Positions 12,301 to 24,528 of a stretch of 64,000 nucleotides of DNA are shown here, one piece after another. This DNA is from Punica granatum (taxonomy: Eukaryota > Streptophyta > Magnoliopsida > Myrtales > Lythraceae). Made by a program: the position numbers and the translations under genes. The stretch's first letter is position 1; the number at the start of each line of letters is the position of its first letter. Under the pieces are notes generated by a model, which had not been told where the DNA came from, did not search any database, and was given only the letters and a program-made list of their open reading frames with translations. The stretch lies in NCBI RefSeq assembly GCF_007655135.1, contig NC_045132.1, positions 24,484,354 to 24,548,353 on the forward strand, given 5' to 3'.

Positions 12301-12412
12301 TAATTACGAATACTAAAAGTATCAATCGCTTAAACTAATTATCAAAAACTTTAACTAAAAGTACTAATACGTGTTATCGCGACTCAAAGCCATGCTAAAA
12401 AGACCTAATTAC
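9301..12412. other. gene-free AT-rich spacer
   Basis: Upstream region of transporter copy 1 followed by about 3 kb of AT-rich DNA. The open frames at 9781, 10183, 11157 and 11490 are short and low-complexity, with no family features. No RNA gene was recognised. Confidence 0.5.
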
Positions 12413-12800
12413 TCATATGCCGTTTGATAACATTGTATAGTATGATTTTATTTAATTTCACGGGATGAAAATAAAAGTAGTTAGAGAAATTTATTATTAA
12501 AAATTTGATTCTAATAATGGTTAAGAAAAAACATGTGAGGTAATTTATTATTAAATTGAAGAAAAAGATAAAAAAAAAAAGAGTAATGATTGTGTTGTTG
12601 AATTAAAGAAAATGTATTGAATAGTTGAAAAAATTTAGCATTAAAAATTAATTGTAATAATAGTTAAGAAAAAGTATGTGAGTGAATTTATTTATTAAAT
12701 TAAAGAAAAAGATAAAAAAAAAGTAATGATTATGTTGTTAAATTGAGGAAAAAGTAAATTAGAATTAAGTGGAGTATGACTTAATTCCATCGCTAAATAA
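12413..12800. mobile_element. Tourist-like MITE, reversed copy
   Basis: Starts CCGTTTGATAACATTG. It carries, in reverse orientation, the family phrases GTAATGATTGTGTTGTTGAA and AGTTAAGAAAAAGTATGTGA, each present twice internally (near 12520-12600 and 12660-12745). The terminus near 12780-12800 is worn. Non-coding. Confidence 0.55.
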
Positions 12801-12839
12801 TTATTAGCCAATGAAAGAACAATTATATCTAATCAAATA

Positions 12840-14274
12840 AATCTATATATAACTAAATTGTACTTGGATGCATAATAAATGAGATTGGGTGCACAACGCT
12901 TAGAAGAAGATTTAAAAAATATGGAAAAAGAAAATAAATAAATATTTTTAGAAAATGCAATTAATGTATCTAAATCTCCGACTCAATATATAATAGAAAA
13001 TTAAATGAATATGAAAAAATTTTAAAAATAAAGATAATAATTAAAAATATTAATAAATGCAATTAAATGTACATAAATCTCTTACTAAATACAATTAAGA
13101 GAAACTTTTTTGTAATATTTTGTTTATATATCAATGATAAATGTAAATAAACAGTTAACTTACTGCGATATTATAAAAATTGAGTCTACCTTATAGAAAT
13201 TGATGTAAAGATTTTGGTATTATTCTGAAAATTAATGAAGCATATCTATAATTTATCAGAAAAACTAAACATCAATATGTACGATCATATTGAAAAGTAA
13301 AATTTTAAAAATATGGAAAAAGAAAATTAATGAACAAAGATAACAATAAAATATTTATAATAAACGCAATTAATGTATCTAAATCTCTAACTTACTATAT
13401 AATAATTATAAAAAAATTAAAAGAATATGAAAAAAAATTAAAAATAAAGATAATAATTAAAAGTATTTAATACATGCAATTAACTGTACATCAATCTTTT
13501 ACTAAATACAATTGAGAGAAAAAAATTTGTTGTAATTTTTCAATTATATATATGTGATAAATGTGTATAAATAGTTAACTTAACGCGACATTATGAAAAT
13601 TGAGGCTAGCTTATAGAAATTGATTTAAAAATTTTGATATTCTTACGAAAATTAAAGAAGCATATATATAATTTACCATAAAAACTAAACATATATATGT
13701 ATGAGCATATTGAAAAGTAAAATTTAAAGTGTTAAAAAGAAAATTCACGAATCATAGAAATTACCTTTAATAAATTCTAAAATAATAAGAAATATATTAA
13801 AACTATATCTAAAAAATATAGTTAATATACATATAAAATATATATTATATATCATTATATATAAAATAATAACAATTCTTACCCATGAAATAAGATTATA
13901 TAAATTGAAAAAATGATATTATATAAAATAGTAAAACTCTTTATCCAAAAGGAAGTTTCCATAAATTTGAAAAGTAATATAAAAGAATAAAAATATATAA
14001 AATCAAGAAATATATATAGCACAAACTAACGCGGTGAAAGAAAATAAATAAATGTACAAGATATAATAAAAATGTTGATTATAAAATTATAATTGCATCA
14101 TTCAAAATAATTCAAGCTAATATATTGAAAATTATTTTTGAAAATTGATTATTGAGAATTTTTATTTTCAATAATAATAATAATAAATTAATATCTTAAA
14201 TTGTGATAATTATTATTTATAAAAAATATAAATATATGAAAGTAAACCCATGCAACATACGGGATTAAACGCTC
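12840..14274 (+). mobile_element. Helitron-like non-autonomous element (candidate)
   Basis: A very AT-rich 1.4-kb block opens with TCTATATATAACTAAATTG, similar to plant Helitron 5' ends. Near its other end it has the hairpin CCCATGCAACATACGGG (14247-14263), followed eleven bases later by GCTCGT where CTAGT would be expected. That arrangement is typical of Helitron 3' ends. The interior contains two copies of a unit of about 420 bp (about 12905-13320 and 13305-13730) sharing phrases such as CATATTGAAAAGTAAAATTT and GCAATTAATGTATCTAAATC. There is no Rep/helicase reading frame. The terminal CTRR is not intact, so the identification stays tentative. Confidence 0.45.
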
Positions 14275-15766
14275 GTTTGTTTGTATTATTTTCTGCAGCC
14301 CGTGGCTCTCTCACCTTTTGCTAATTGTTCCAGCCATGAGAGAGTTAAGAAAAATAAAAATGAGAATATATGAATGTCAGATGCTAACTTTGATTAACCA
14401 CTCGAGAAAATTCTATGGTCTAATCGAGAAAATTAGTCGTAACGTACAATCATGTAAATTACTAAATACGTGAGTAAAAGTTAAGTATTTCATTAAAAGG
14501 TTAAGTTTTTGAAATCCATATATCTCATTTAAAAAACGTTATGTAACTTGTTTTGAAATACGTGTAATTTACTTTAAAATTTACTTTTAATTACTTTCTT
14601 TGCTAGTACTTTACCAAAACTTTAAAGTAATTTACTACAAATTGAAGTGATTTATATGATTGTATGGTGCAATTGATTGCAACGGAGACTTTTTCATTCT
14701 AAAAGACATTTAGCTCATCGAGGACACCTATAAGAGTAGATGTATGTGGGTGTTATAACAGAAATAAAATCTCTTGTGATAATAGTACGTGTGTAATATG
14801 CAGTCAATTTCGAATCAAATTCAAGTGAAATTTACTAATAAGATTATTTTGAGTGATTTGAATCTCTCGAACCGATCTGAGCATGGGTATAGTCCACTGA
14901 ATTCTAGATATTTAATGCCTCTTGTTCTTGATATTTAGGCAGCAACTGAGATAAATGCATGCACAGTTGAAGTTTTGTTTCAGAAGAGTATACCCATGAT
15001 CCAAAAACTGATGGAATTCCGGTCTCGATTGGAGTGGCCCACTGAAATCTCCAGATTGAAGGGCCCCACATAGTTCGAATTTAACTTCGATCCCAAAGCA
15101 AAGGAAAGGTGTCCTTTATTTATTTATTTTTATTTTTAAGTATGGAAAGGTATCCTTTGGACCGACATGAGAGGGTCCGTAGCGGGTGTTTCCAGTCCAG
15201 TAATTAATTAAATAGAATTCCTAGTTGATATGGCACGATACTCTGCGGGAACCAAGACAACACAATGAGATGTGGGTTCGAGAGCTGATGTTCTGCCCGG
15301 GCACCAATGCAGCTCGTGTAAGCCAGTTCGTCGGTGTGTTCGTATTCGGTGTTCCCGACTTGAAGTGCGGCTCGATTTGCTGAGAGGCCTTTTAATGCGA
15401 AGAACGTGAAGTGTAAAGATCCTTCTTACAGGGTAGAGTCTATGTACAGTTAAGTCAACTACCTGCAAAGATTCCTTTCATCGAAAGGAAATAGGGAAAT
15501 TAAAAACTGTCATCTGTAATTCGAGACTCGATATTTAATGAAATTATTTATATTTTTAATTACAATTTTTATTTTATTGTATTAAATTCATGATCATTCT
15601 TGTAATTTGATATTAAAAAAAAAAGCCAAAATCTGCAGACGACTAATATTTATTATGTCATTTACAAATAGTTTATATACGACAATAAGACGCAGCAAAT
15701 GCATCTTTCCTTTGGTGCTTAAGAATTATATTGCTAACATACGTAATGATTCAGATAATCATGTGT
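14275..15766. other. spacer and duplicated 3' flank of transporter copy 2
   Basis: Contains the counterpart (14850-15310) of the flank at 6860-7310. The 86-codon minus-strand frame at 15208-15468 lies inside this non-coding duplicate and has no equivalent frame in the other copy, so it is not taken as a gene. Confidence 0.55.
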
Positions 15767-17176
15767 TCAGCCTTCCTCCACTACTCCGTCGTCTCCTCCT
15801 CCATCACTGAACCTGAAGATCTTCCTGGACCTGCAGAGGTTCATCAAGAAGTAGAACCCGATCCCGCCGACCGTCATCAACCCTGCCACCATGTACACCA
15901 CCTTGGTCGCCAACACCATGATCAGTATTAGGAACCCCGCCGGGATGAGGCACATCACTATGAGCCACGGGAGCCCCAGTGGGACCCGGTAGGGCCGCTT
16001 GATGTGCGCCATCTTCCACCTCAGCCACAGGAAGGATGCGAACTCCAGCAGCATCCCGAGGCTGTAGAGGAGGTTTGCGGACCCGACCACGTCCTCGAAT
16101 TTCATGTACGACATTGGGATGCATACGGCGACGGAGAAGAGGATGCCGACCCATGGGGTGTTGAACCACTTCGAACGGGCCCCAAAGAAGCTCGGGATCA
16201 TCCTGAGTTCGGCCATCCCGAGTATCTGGAACGCGCAGCTGCTGAGCTGGGCCTCGAACAGGCCGATCGCAGAGAGGGCTGCCCCGACCTCTATCCAGAT
16301 CTTGAGCCACTTGCCTGCGATCATCTCGGCAGCCTCTGCGTGGAAGCCTGTCTCCCACTTGGACTGGCCCACGGAGACCGAGCCCGTTACAGCAAAGAGC
16401 GGGATCAGATAGGCCACGCAGGTGAAGACGACAGCGCAGAACAGACCCATTGGGAAGGTCCTCTGGGGCCGGTCGACTTCTCCGGCGAGGGTGCTGACGC
16501 AGTCCCAGAAATTGAGGTTCCAGAAGAGGGTATTGAAGTAGAGGGTCCAGTCCTTCTTCACGCCCTTCTCCCCGAGGCTGAGCCACCGGTTTGGCCTGAT
16601 TTTGGGGATAGCGATGGCGGACATGAGGATGAATGGCATGAGGGACACGACCCCCAACACTACCGTGGCGTAGCCAACGACGCTGAGGCCAAGGTAGTTG
16701 AGGAAGGAGAGGACGAGGGTGAAGGAGAGGATGCCTAAGTTCCGGGGAAGGCCGGAGGAGAAGACCGGGAAGAGCTTCTTCATGTATTCGATGCAGAGGA
16801 GGGGGAATGAGGCGATGTTGATGATGCCGCTGAGGAGCTTCCACGTGCCCATCAGGGACCCGGCGAAGGGCCCGAAGGCCCGCTCGGCCCATATCACGAA
16901 CCCCCCATTGCCGGGGAAAGTGGTGGAGAGCTCCGCAGTTATCAAGGCCTCCGGGACAGACCAGATAAAGGGGAAGATGACAAAGCCGATAAGGGCCAGG
17001 AACGGGCCAGCCGCCTGGACGGCAGGCTCCTCTCCGTATGGGCCCCCGGCGACCTCGAAGTAGATCAGGAAGATGAGGGGGATGAGGGTCAGCTTCTTGG
17101 CCTTCGACGGCACTTCAGCCTCCTCGGCGGTGGTCGTCGGGAGCCACTTCTCCAGGTCCTGGATTTCGGGAGCCAT
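15767..17176 (-). CDS. polyamine/cationic amino-acid transporter, PUT/LAT family (copy 2)
   Basis: Intronless paralogue of the gene at 7779-9206, in the same orientation about 6.5 kb away. The 469-aa product starts [14 protein letters not shown]. It keeps the first-membrane-segment signature [18 protein letters not shown], the motifs [35 protein letters not shown] and KRPYRVPLG, and the same hydrophobic profile. The start at 17176 is the first true ATG in frame; upstream codons belong to the leader, which aligns with the leader of copy 1. Differences cluster in the N-terminal tail, where copy 1 has extra Ala/Pro-rich residues, and in conservative changes in membrane segments. Function, proton-coupled polyamine or related cation import, is inferred from the family. 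Confidence 0.93.
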   Translation of the reverse strand: MAPEIQDLEKWLPTTTAEEAEVPSKAKKLTLIPLIFLIYFEVAGGPYGEEPAVQAAGPFLALIGFVIFPFIWSVPEALITAELSTTFPGNGGFVIWAERAFGPFAGSLMGTWKLLSGIINIASFPLLCIEYMKKLFPVFSSGLPRNLGILSFTLVLSFLNYLGLSVVGYATVVLGVVSLMPFILMSAIAIPKIRPNRWLSLGEKGVKKDWTLYFNTLFWNLNFWDCVSTLAGEVDRPQRTFPMGLFCAVVFTCVAYLIPLFAVTGSVSVGQSKWETGFHAEAAEMIAGKWLKIWIEVGAALSAIGLFEAQLSSCAFQILGMAELRMIPSFFGARSKWFNTPWVGILFSVAVCIPMSYMKFEDVVGSANLLYSLGMLLEFASFLWLRWKMAHIKRPYRVPLGLPWLIVMCLIPAGFLILIMVLATKVVYMVAGLMTVGGIGFYFLMNLCRSRKIFRFSDGGGDDGVVEEG

Positions 17177-17226
17177 GGCGAAGGAGCACAGAGAGAGTGA
17201 GATAAGAGTCGTCAAAGCTTAATGTT

Positions 17227-18250
17227 TTGGGGCTGATGGAGGATATGATCGGGAGCGGGAGAGGAGGAAAGACAGAGACGGTTTGGGCTCACCCAGGTTT
17301 AATGGCATTGGCGGAATCAGAGGATTCGTTGCTTATGGGATCAGCTAATGCCAAAACGGTTTGTGATATTTTCATCCAAAAAGCAGTATGTGATCTAAGT
17401 TACCTTATTACTATTAGGCCTCGATCACCATTGTTTTTTCGGTAAAGAAATATAAGTTTTTGGAAATTCAAGGTACAATCACTTTTTCTTTTTCAAATGC
17501 AATCACATTTTTAATTGTCGAATGATTCTGTTCCGTAGACTTATAGAGTATTCACATAAATCGTGAGTATAATCGGCGAAACAAGTTCGCTCTTGCTATA
17601 AAAAATATATATGTTATTTATTATTAGTTAGGTCATAGACTTTCCCAATATTTTTACACACTACAAAAAAAGATCTCATTAATTATATATATATATATAT
17701 ATATATTATTTATTTATTTATAATAATTGATGAATTACTAATCAGAGAATCTGCAAAATAAGGCTGTAGGCCAATTGCGGATTCTGTTTTTGGTCACAGA
17801 TGCATTTGGCTCAATCCTTGGCTCAATAATTGGTATCACACCTCATATCAAACCAAAAAACCAAACATTTACGAGGAGCGGTTATATTTTTGCCTATTTT
17901 ATTATAAAGATTGGTTTGATTTATCATAATCTTTGGTTTAAATTCATGATTTCCTTATATGAGACGTCTCTTCTGCAATTCCTAAAGTTACGTAACGCGA
18001 GATTCACCTTGAACGTGTCTTTAAAACATTTCAAATTTTTTACTTTATCGTTTTAAAGAAATGTAATTTAATATACACGACATTGCCTAGAAATATCTAA
18101 ATTTAAAGGGTCACGAGTAGTTCATTGAATATTCAAATCTGGAATATGATAGATATCAAGTAAGTGCGTGTGTCACAACACTACGCCTTTTTTATTGAAA
18201 TATTAGACTATGTCCTGTTGAAAAGTAATATATGTCAGTTTCCTACTTGC
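17227..18250. other. upstream region of transporter copy 2, no gene seen
   Basis: Leader and promoter side of copy 2, then AT-rich DNA with an (AT)n run at about 17684-17706. The short plus-strand frames at 17227 and 17775 show no protein features. Confidence 0.45.
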
Positions 18251-18640
18251 TTCGTTTAGTACGTAGGAATGGAATGAATTGGAATGAACTGCTCGTTTCT
18301 TTATTGCATCTCATTTTCTTATTAGTGTTTCTTACATAAGTTGAAAAAGACATTCCCTCATTACCATCTTTTTCCTTCATTTTTGTGAAATGAGCATCCT
18401 CTCAATTAAAAAAGGGAATGGTCATTCCCTTATTTTATGGTATATATTATAAACCATCATATATGTTATTTTAATTTATATATTTAAGAATGTATATAAC
18501 ATGATATCTTGATAAATAAGTCTAATATTATAATTATATTTCTTTCTTTTGTGATAGTTATTAAAAAAATTACATTTTTTACTCAATACTATTTCATTTT
18601 TCCATATAAAATCCATTCATTTTCATTACAAACCAAACGA
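18251..18640. mobile_element. MITE with TCGTTTRGT-type inverted ends
   Basis: Begins TTCGTTTAGTACGTAGGAAT with GGAATGAATTGGAATG just inside. It ends in CCATTCATTTTCATT and ACAAACCAAACGA, an imperfect inverted repeat of the start. The interior is AT-rich without coding potential. It belongs to a different family from the MITE at 18851. Confidence 0.6.
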
Positions 18641-18850
18641 GATATTTCTCAGAAAATGGAGCGTTGATCCCATACTTTTTTCAATTGAATTTTTTTTTCC
18701 ACAGATTCTTATGATGGGAGAGCCCAATAATAGAGATGGAATATTCAATTATACAGATTCGACAGAAGAAAAGGTAACGTTGACTTTGGATGTATTAATT
18801 GTGGAAAGTAGGGACGAATATTTTTTGGAGTTGACCAATCTCGTTAGAGT

Positions 18851-19213
18851 TTCATTCCGTTTGGTTTTTAAAAATTATTTAACTTTATTTTATTTAACTG
18901 TATTTATCTTATTCAATAATACAATTATTACTTTTTTTTATTCAATTTTTTAACCATTCAATTCAATTTTTAATACTAAATTCTCACAACTATTCATTAT
19001 TATTATTATTATTATTTTCATAATTTAACAATACAATCATTACTTTCTCTCAACTATTCATTACTTTTCCACAATTCAACAACACAATCATTATTTTCTC
19101 TCAACTATTCATTATTTTTCACACTTTTTCTCATAATTCAACAATACAGTTATTACAAACCAATTAAAATAAAATCCAACTCTACTCAACTCTAAAACCA
19201 AATACAACAAACT
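18851..19213. mobile_element. Tourist-like MITE, family copy 2
   Basis: Starts near CCGTTTGGTTTTTAAAAA and ends CTCAACTCTAAAACCAAATA, an inverted-repeat pair. The middle repeats CAATACAATCATTACTTTCT and CTCTCAACTATTCATTA several times, as in the copies at 24780 and 55554. Non-coding. Confidence 0.7.
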
Positions 19214-20744
19214 AGTCAGCCACCAACAATGCTTGGTTTAAATGGCTCGGTGTTAGATTATTGTAAAGTTTTGATTTCAAGTCTTATAAATAAAGAAAAT
19301 TCACGTTGAAAAAGTTTCACTTCTTTAAGGGGCGACCAAACTCTAATTGAATTAGTCAGAACCTATTGTACTTTCAGATATCATGATACAAACAAAAGAA
19401 AAACCTTGTCAGTTGCCCACCTAACTATATTGATTCGATTTTTATTTTCTCATTATATATGAAAAATTACGTTTTGAAGTGATTGGATTTTAAATCTTTC
19501 CGTATATATGTAATTTTATTCTTATCTTTTCAAATGACTCTATTTTTTTTTAACGGTGAATTTAATCCTATGAATGTGGAGTGAGGGCATCAATTAATGA
19601 ACTGTTATCATTCTTCCCGTCGACAATCCATAAATAATACTAAAACTCTTGTTGGAATGGTCACATGTCAAATTGATAATTTTTGCTTTTCTTTTCTTTT
19701 TTCTTTTGATTTTTGATGTTGTACTCTCATCTAAGGCCTATATATATATATATATAAATAATTTATTTATCTCAATATAAATTTTTTATTTTAAGTAGCC
19801 ACTAGTTTCCGATGGAATGCAAAGTTAATATAGCCTATTGACAATCCTCTCTTGAATTGGTCGTGGTCGCAAAATGCTTCCAATGAATTTCAAAGACCAC
19901 TTAAAATTAACGAGGTTCACAGTGATGAGTTTTCAATTAAATTTTTACTTAATAAAAATTAAAATAGTTATAATACTTCGTATTTATAGGTTTGTTGTAT
20001 TATTATAATATAGTGCATATTTTTCAAATGCTATAATGCACCCCATGTATTTTTTTATATTTTTATTACTAAATACAAGAATCCTCATAATTTTACACAA
20101 AAATAAAGAATTCTCATAATTTTGTAGTACATTTTAGCATTATATCATAAGTCAAAAAGGTATCGAGATTAAATGAAATATATTCCAATGAGGACAAGCT
20201 ATAATAGTAACATATTAAAAAAATATGAGATACGTAATGCCGAGGAAATAAGTAGAATTATATGCTAATAAATATAGTTGCAATTCTATATGTGTAATAC
20301 AAATATATATGGTATAGTTATATCTACAAAGCATGAATTAATATTTTAATTTTTATAAAATTAATTATATCTCTATTTTTAATATTTCATAACATTTGCA
20401 ATTTTATACTTGCTTATCGTGTCATCTAATTAAGTTTGTCATTTTTTCCTCCGCGTCTATATATGTTTATTAAACAAAGACAATTTCGAATTTAGAGTGT
20501 TACATCGATTTTTAAAAAAGTCACTAGATATTAATTTGTTAATATTTTATATTTTTCAATATTATTAATATCATTTATCGTATTATGAAAATATTATAGA
20601 CCGAGATCTTTTTTGGAGACCCGCGGTATCGCAAAGGTCCCTTTTCTAATGTCATCTTAATTCACATGACTGACACCGACTACCCATCTCAATAGTTTGT
20701 CATAATAATATATAGGATGACTCTCACAAAAAAAAAATTTAAAG
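19214..20744. other. gene-free AT-rich region
   Basis: No gene was recognised. It includes a (TA)n run at about 19739-19757. A stretch at 19220-19330 resembles tRNA-derived SINE debris but is too worn to call. Confidence 0.4.
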
Positions 20745-20749
20745 ACTAC

Positions 20750-21316
20750 TGTGAAATTTTCACTTGGGCCTATATCGATTTGAGCCCATCTGTAATCCAA
20801 AATCTTAATTTAATATGTTACTGAACCCAAGTCTTATATATGCTTGTGATTTCTTTCTCAATTTTTTTCGTGTGAAACAACATATTTCACACACCCACCC
20901 TCAAGTGACAATGTGTGGTCTAGCACATGTCACGTGTCTTTAAACATCATCCCTCAACAATTGATCACGGGTCAAGAGAGGGGAGACAAATAACAGACTA
21001 GTCTCAAGCTCTACACTCGGGTCTAACTAGAGGTGCACCTTTAACCACCTCGAACTTGGATCGGGCCACTTTTGGGCCAAACAAATATGAGGCGTACTCT
21101 TGGTTACCTCAAAATCAAATTTGGCATGATGTGAGCCCACATGTATGCGCGAAAGTGTAATCCGCTCTAATACCATGTAAAATTCTCATTTGAGCTTATA
21201 CCGACTTGAGCTCATCTGCAATTCAAATGGTTAAACTAATAGGTTGCTGACCTAAGGCTCGTGTATACTTATTGTTTCTTTCTCAATTTTTTAGTATAAG
21301 ATAACATATCTTAACA
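20750..21316 (-). mobile_element. TRIM retrotransposon, near-intact, with 5-bp target duplication
   Basis: A 567-bp element is flanked on both sides by ACTAC (20745-20749 and 21317-21321). Terminal direct repeats of about 140 bp occupy 20750-20890 and about 21175-21316. Read on the minus strand they start TGTTAAGATATGTT and end TTTTACA, so the element has TG...CA ends. Immediately inside the first LTR is TGGTATTAGAGC, one mismatch from the initiator tRNA-Met primer-binding sequence TGGTATCAGAGC. A purine-rich GAGGGTGGGTG lies just before the other LTR. The interior of about 285 bp cannot code for gag-pol, so the element would depend on enzymes supplied by others. It is the same family as 2387-3010. 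Confidence 0.9.
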
Positions 21317-21639
21317 ACTACACTTTTTAACCAGTCCTTTTCATCATTTATTGCAATTTGCAAGGTCATCGAGGCCACATAAATCTCATACTTAAGGATG
21401 ATTTAGTTCGTACTGGATCTGACCATCAAAAATATTTATGACAATATACATGCTCTGCAATAAGGTTCGCATTAAATTATCACGCTTAATTATTTTCCGG
21501 AGATCATTCACCGATCAAGAAGACCATAGTTGCATGTATTCCACTCAGATTGGATTGTACTAATACGATGCTTTCGGCCTTGTCAGACCGGATACGAAAT
21601 CACCATTAAATGGAATTAGAACTCTCACGTATTGCACCG

Positions 21640-21716
21640 GATATGGGCTTGGAGTCGGCCCATTGTATCAAAATCTGTCCAATCCATACAGACTCAAGCG
21701 CATTCGGGGGCCCATT
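21640..21716 (+). promoter_or_regulatory. TGGGCC/GGCCCA (site II-like) promoter motifs
   Basis: ATGGGCTT, CGGCCCAT and GGGGCCCAT lie within 80 bp, about 110-190 bp upstream of the ATG at 21827. Such TCP-binding site II elements are common in promoters of plant housekeeping and organelle-protein genes, which fits the predicted plastid product. Regulatory role inferred only. Confidence 0.4.
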
Positions 21717-21826
21717 AACACACTCAGGTGCTATGGAACGACGACGTACGAGGTCGCCGTCCTCTCCCCGTGTCTCCTTCCCCGTTCGCTGTAAGCCTGT
21801 AACGTGTACGTCGCAGGTGGGGTGGA

Positions 21827-23683
21827 ATGGAGATATTGTGCCCCGGAAGCGTAATCGGTACGGCCCGCTCGCAGAACTGCGGCTTCCGGCAAAGGAGAAA
21901 CCTCAAAGCTTGCTTCCTTGGGCTGAGAAGCTTCCGATGTTCCAATGGGCGGTCGCGGTTTCGGATTGTCAGCTCGAAGCGGTCTGATTTTCAAGGTATT
22001 GCGATCACATCAGCTCGACTGAGCTGCTTTCCTCTACCGTTTCCGTGCGGAATTAAGCTTCGAAGTATGGAATCAAATCGGTTAAACATGATTGTTTGGA
22101 AAGAAGTAGGATTGGTGATGGATTTATATAAGCTGAACTGAGGACATGACCTTCCATATAGGGAACTTTAATGGAGCAATTTGTGATTAGGGCAATCGTT
22201 TGCTGTAATGATGAACTACGAGCTGCTTTAGTAACAAAATCTTGCGGCTTTTTCGTTATGATGTAATTTAGAGTTCCACTCACACGTTCAGTACTAAGAA
22301 ATCGGAAAGATTTGCTGCAGATGAGCACTCGATTGCGATGATTTTCGAGTTTGTGATGTGTCAAAATTCCTCATGTAGCCATATGCATCATCATTTGCTT
22401 GTTGTTTTTGCCATGTAATTTGTTGCAATGTTTTGGAAAATTCAGTTGATGTTTAGCTATCGGCGTTATTTAGTGGAAATGAAATTGTGAAGTCTCCTAC
22501 AGACTTTCAGGGCTATGCAAAACCTTCCCGTCTACTCCCTGCCAGTGAAGTTAAGGTCTCCAGAGGAATACCGCCTGATGAGAAGCCCATCCCTTCTGAT
22601 AAGGGTCATTCTCAGGCTCTTTTCAAGATTAAGATTTGGACGAGTCGCATGTACGGGTCAAGTTTGAGCAACGACAACTCGGGACTACTCCTCTGTGTGA
22701 TAGATGAAAATGGCGACTCGATATTACAGAGGATACCTGCTATCACAACGAGCAGTTCTTCCTCAGGAGAGAACAATGAGTCTAACACGGTCCATTTCCA
22801 ACAGGGGTCTGATGATGAGTTCACATTCGAAGGACCAAAACTGGGAAGAATTCAAGCTGTTTGGATCAGCCTCGAATCAGGTTTGTGCTCCTTGACCTCT
22901 ATGCATAGTGTTGACTCCTATCAGTTTCTTCCGTGTAATGAAAGTTGTTGACAAGTTTATTTCTCCTTTATGGTTACGAAGACAGGTCAGTGGAGATCAG
23001 GGGGTCTGAGTCTCTCTGTCGTTTATCCACCATCAGATGAAGGTCATGGTGGAGAAGAATTCCAATTCACGGGTTTCCAGTATGATTTCATAGCTGAGGA
23101 TGTCTTGCTTGGAGAGGGAAGTGACACATCAATGGTGGAACTCAGGCCTTCTCGAGTTGCCGAGTTGTCTGGGCCTGATCCCTTTGTTCTCTTAAGCCGA
23201 AATTCCCAGGAATCTACATCCGCCTTAACCAGCCAAACATCCAATGAGGAAAGCATGAGGGAATATGCAGATCTGAAGGCCTCTCTGCTACTTTATGATG
23301 CTGCTCTGATTGTGATCGGTTCATCAGTTCTCTCATTGTCATTGGGTGAAAATTCAGCTCTTGCTTTCTCCATTGGCGGGGTTGGAGGGTTACTGTATCT
23401 GCTTCTACTGCAGAGATCTGTCGATGAGTTGCCATCTCCAGCATCAATATCTAGGGACAGTGTCGGTCGAGTGCTTGGTCGGTTTTGGGGGCCCATATCA
23501 ACCGTAGCAGTGGCAGTTGCTTTTGTTTTAGTAGCTTTGAAGTATAGCTCAGGAGAAAACGCGGTATCTTTCACCCCAAAGGAGCTCATCCTTGGGATGA
23601 TGGGATTTCTTACTTGTAAAGTTGCCGTGGTCTTGGCGGCATTTAAGCCCATGACGATAAGTTGGAACCGGTCGACTGATTAA
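21827..23683 (+). CDS. conserved plant membrane protein, probably plastid-targeted (uncharacterised; DUF7755-like)
   Basis: Three exons: 21827-21995, 22503-22880 and 22986-23683, joined by GT-AG introns in phase 1, giving 414 aa. The N-terminus is Arg/Ser-rich and poor in acidic residues, as in a chloroplast transit peptide. The central part (FKIKIWTSRMYGSSLS, then GLLLCVIDENGDSILQRIPA, FEGPKLGRIQAVWISLESG and GQWRSGGLSLSVVY) looks like a beta-rich PLAT/C2-type fold. The last 150 residues hold about four hydrophobic segments, for example LLLYDAALIVIGSSVLSL and ISTVAVAVAFVLVALKYS. I recall the family as conserved across plants without known function, so the DUF name is from memory and uncertain. 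Exon 1 ends CAAG before GTATTG, and exon 2 starts ACTTTCAGG after CTACAG. Confidence 0.85.
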
Positions 23684-24456
23684 AGGAGGAAAATGGGCAT
23701 ATTTGTCATGTATATACCATGAGAGTAGCAGAAACACCAGTTGAATGATTCCTTCAAATCACACAGCACACTATTATTCTTTTGTTGTCACTTGTTTTCG
23801 ATCCAAGGCATCTATCTCGGCAGAGTTGATATTTTGACTGGGCAATAACTGAAAATTTCTCTTGTTTCTGCTGCTGAGATACTGTACATGGTGAATTACT
23901 GAAGGTGACCATCATTCCGAACTCTCGCATACTTCGGGACATGGTGAATAGGGGTCCCATCAGGAGACGTAGATCCACATCCGAAGCAACCAGAATCTCG
24001 AGCCATTTACCCTTAATTTAAGGCAGGTACTCAGTGAAGTTGCCTGAGAGCAGCATATACATGCTAGCACCAACGGATCATTATTGAATGTCTCTGCTAT
24101 ATAATCCTTATGGCTTAGTTGATTGAGTCCGCGTGGATTAACATGGGACCAAATACTATTGTTATTATTATTCAGTGAAAGTAGTTATGTGAGGTTGCTT
24201 ACAGCCTAAATCCTAAAATCTTTAGGAATTCAAACATTAGCTTGGCGCGATACCCGTAAAAAAAGAAAAAAAGAAAAAGCAATAAACTAATCTGGAAGAA
24301 TTACATACTAATTAAAAGCTTTTCGATCACAAAACATTTTGGTTGTAATTTGGATTGTGGTAACCGTTGGCCTGGACGACTACTCTCGACTCGAAACACA
24401 CAATAATTAATCGCTTCAAATAAATATGGAAAAAGAAAAGGGCACGGAAATAGTAA
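23684..24456. other. 3' region and spacer, no gene seen
   Basis: Probable 3' untranslated sequence of the preceding gene, then AT-rich spacer. No protein or RNA signature until the tRNA. Confidence 0.45.
24431..24440 (-). terminator. RNA polymerase III terminator for the tRNA-Gly gene
   Basis: Downstream of the tRNA on the minus strand the sequence reads CTTTTCTTTT, two T4 tracts beginning about 17 bases past the tRNA 3' end. This is the usual polymerase III stop signal. Confidence 0.7.
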
Positions 24457-24528
24457 TGCGTTTGCCGGGAGTCGAACCCGGGTCTATTGCTTGGAAGGCA
24501 ATTATCCTAACCGTTGGACTACAAACGC
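24457..24528 (-). tRNA. tRNA-Gly (anticodon TCC)
   Basis: A 72-nt cloverleaf with no intron. The acceptor stem is GCGTTTG with CAAACGC, followed by discriminator A. The anticodon stem ATTGC/GCAAT encloses loop CTTCCAA, giving anticodon TCC, which reads GGA. The T arm is CCGGG-TTCGACT-CCCGG and matches the internal B box GGTTCGACTCC. The A box is TAGTCCAACGG. CCA is not encoded, as expected for a nuclear gene. All stems pair apart from a tolerated wobble at the base of the D stem, so it is probably functional. Confidence 0.96.

Noticed and set aside
15208..15468. 86-codon minus-strand frame
   Set aside because: Lies in the duplicated non-coding 3' flank of the transporter. The other copy of that flank does not keep the frame.
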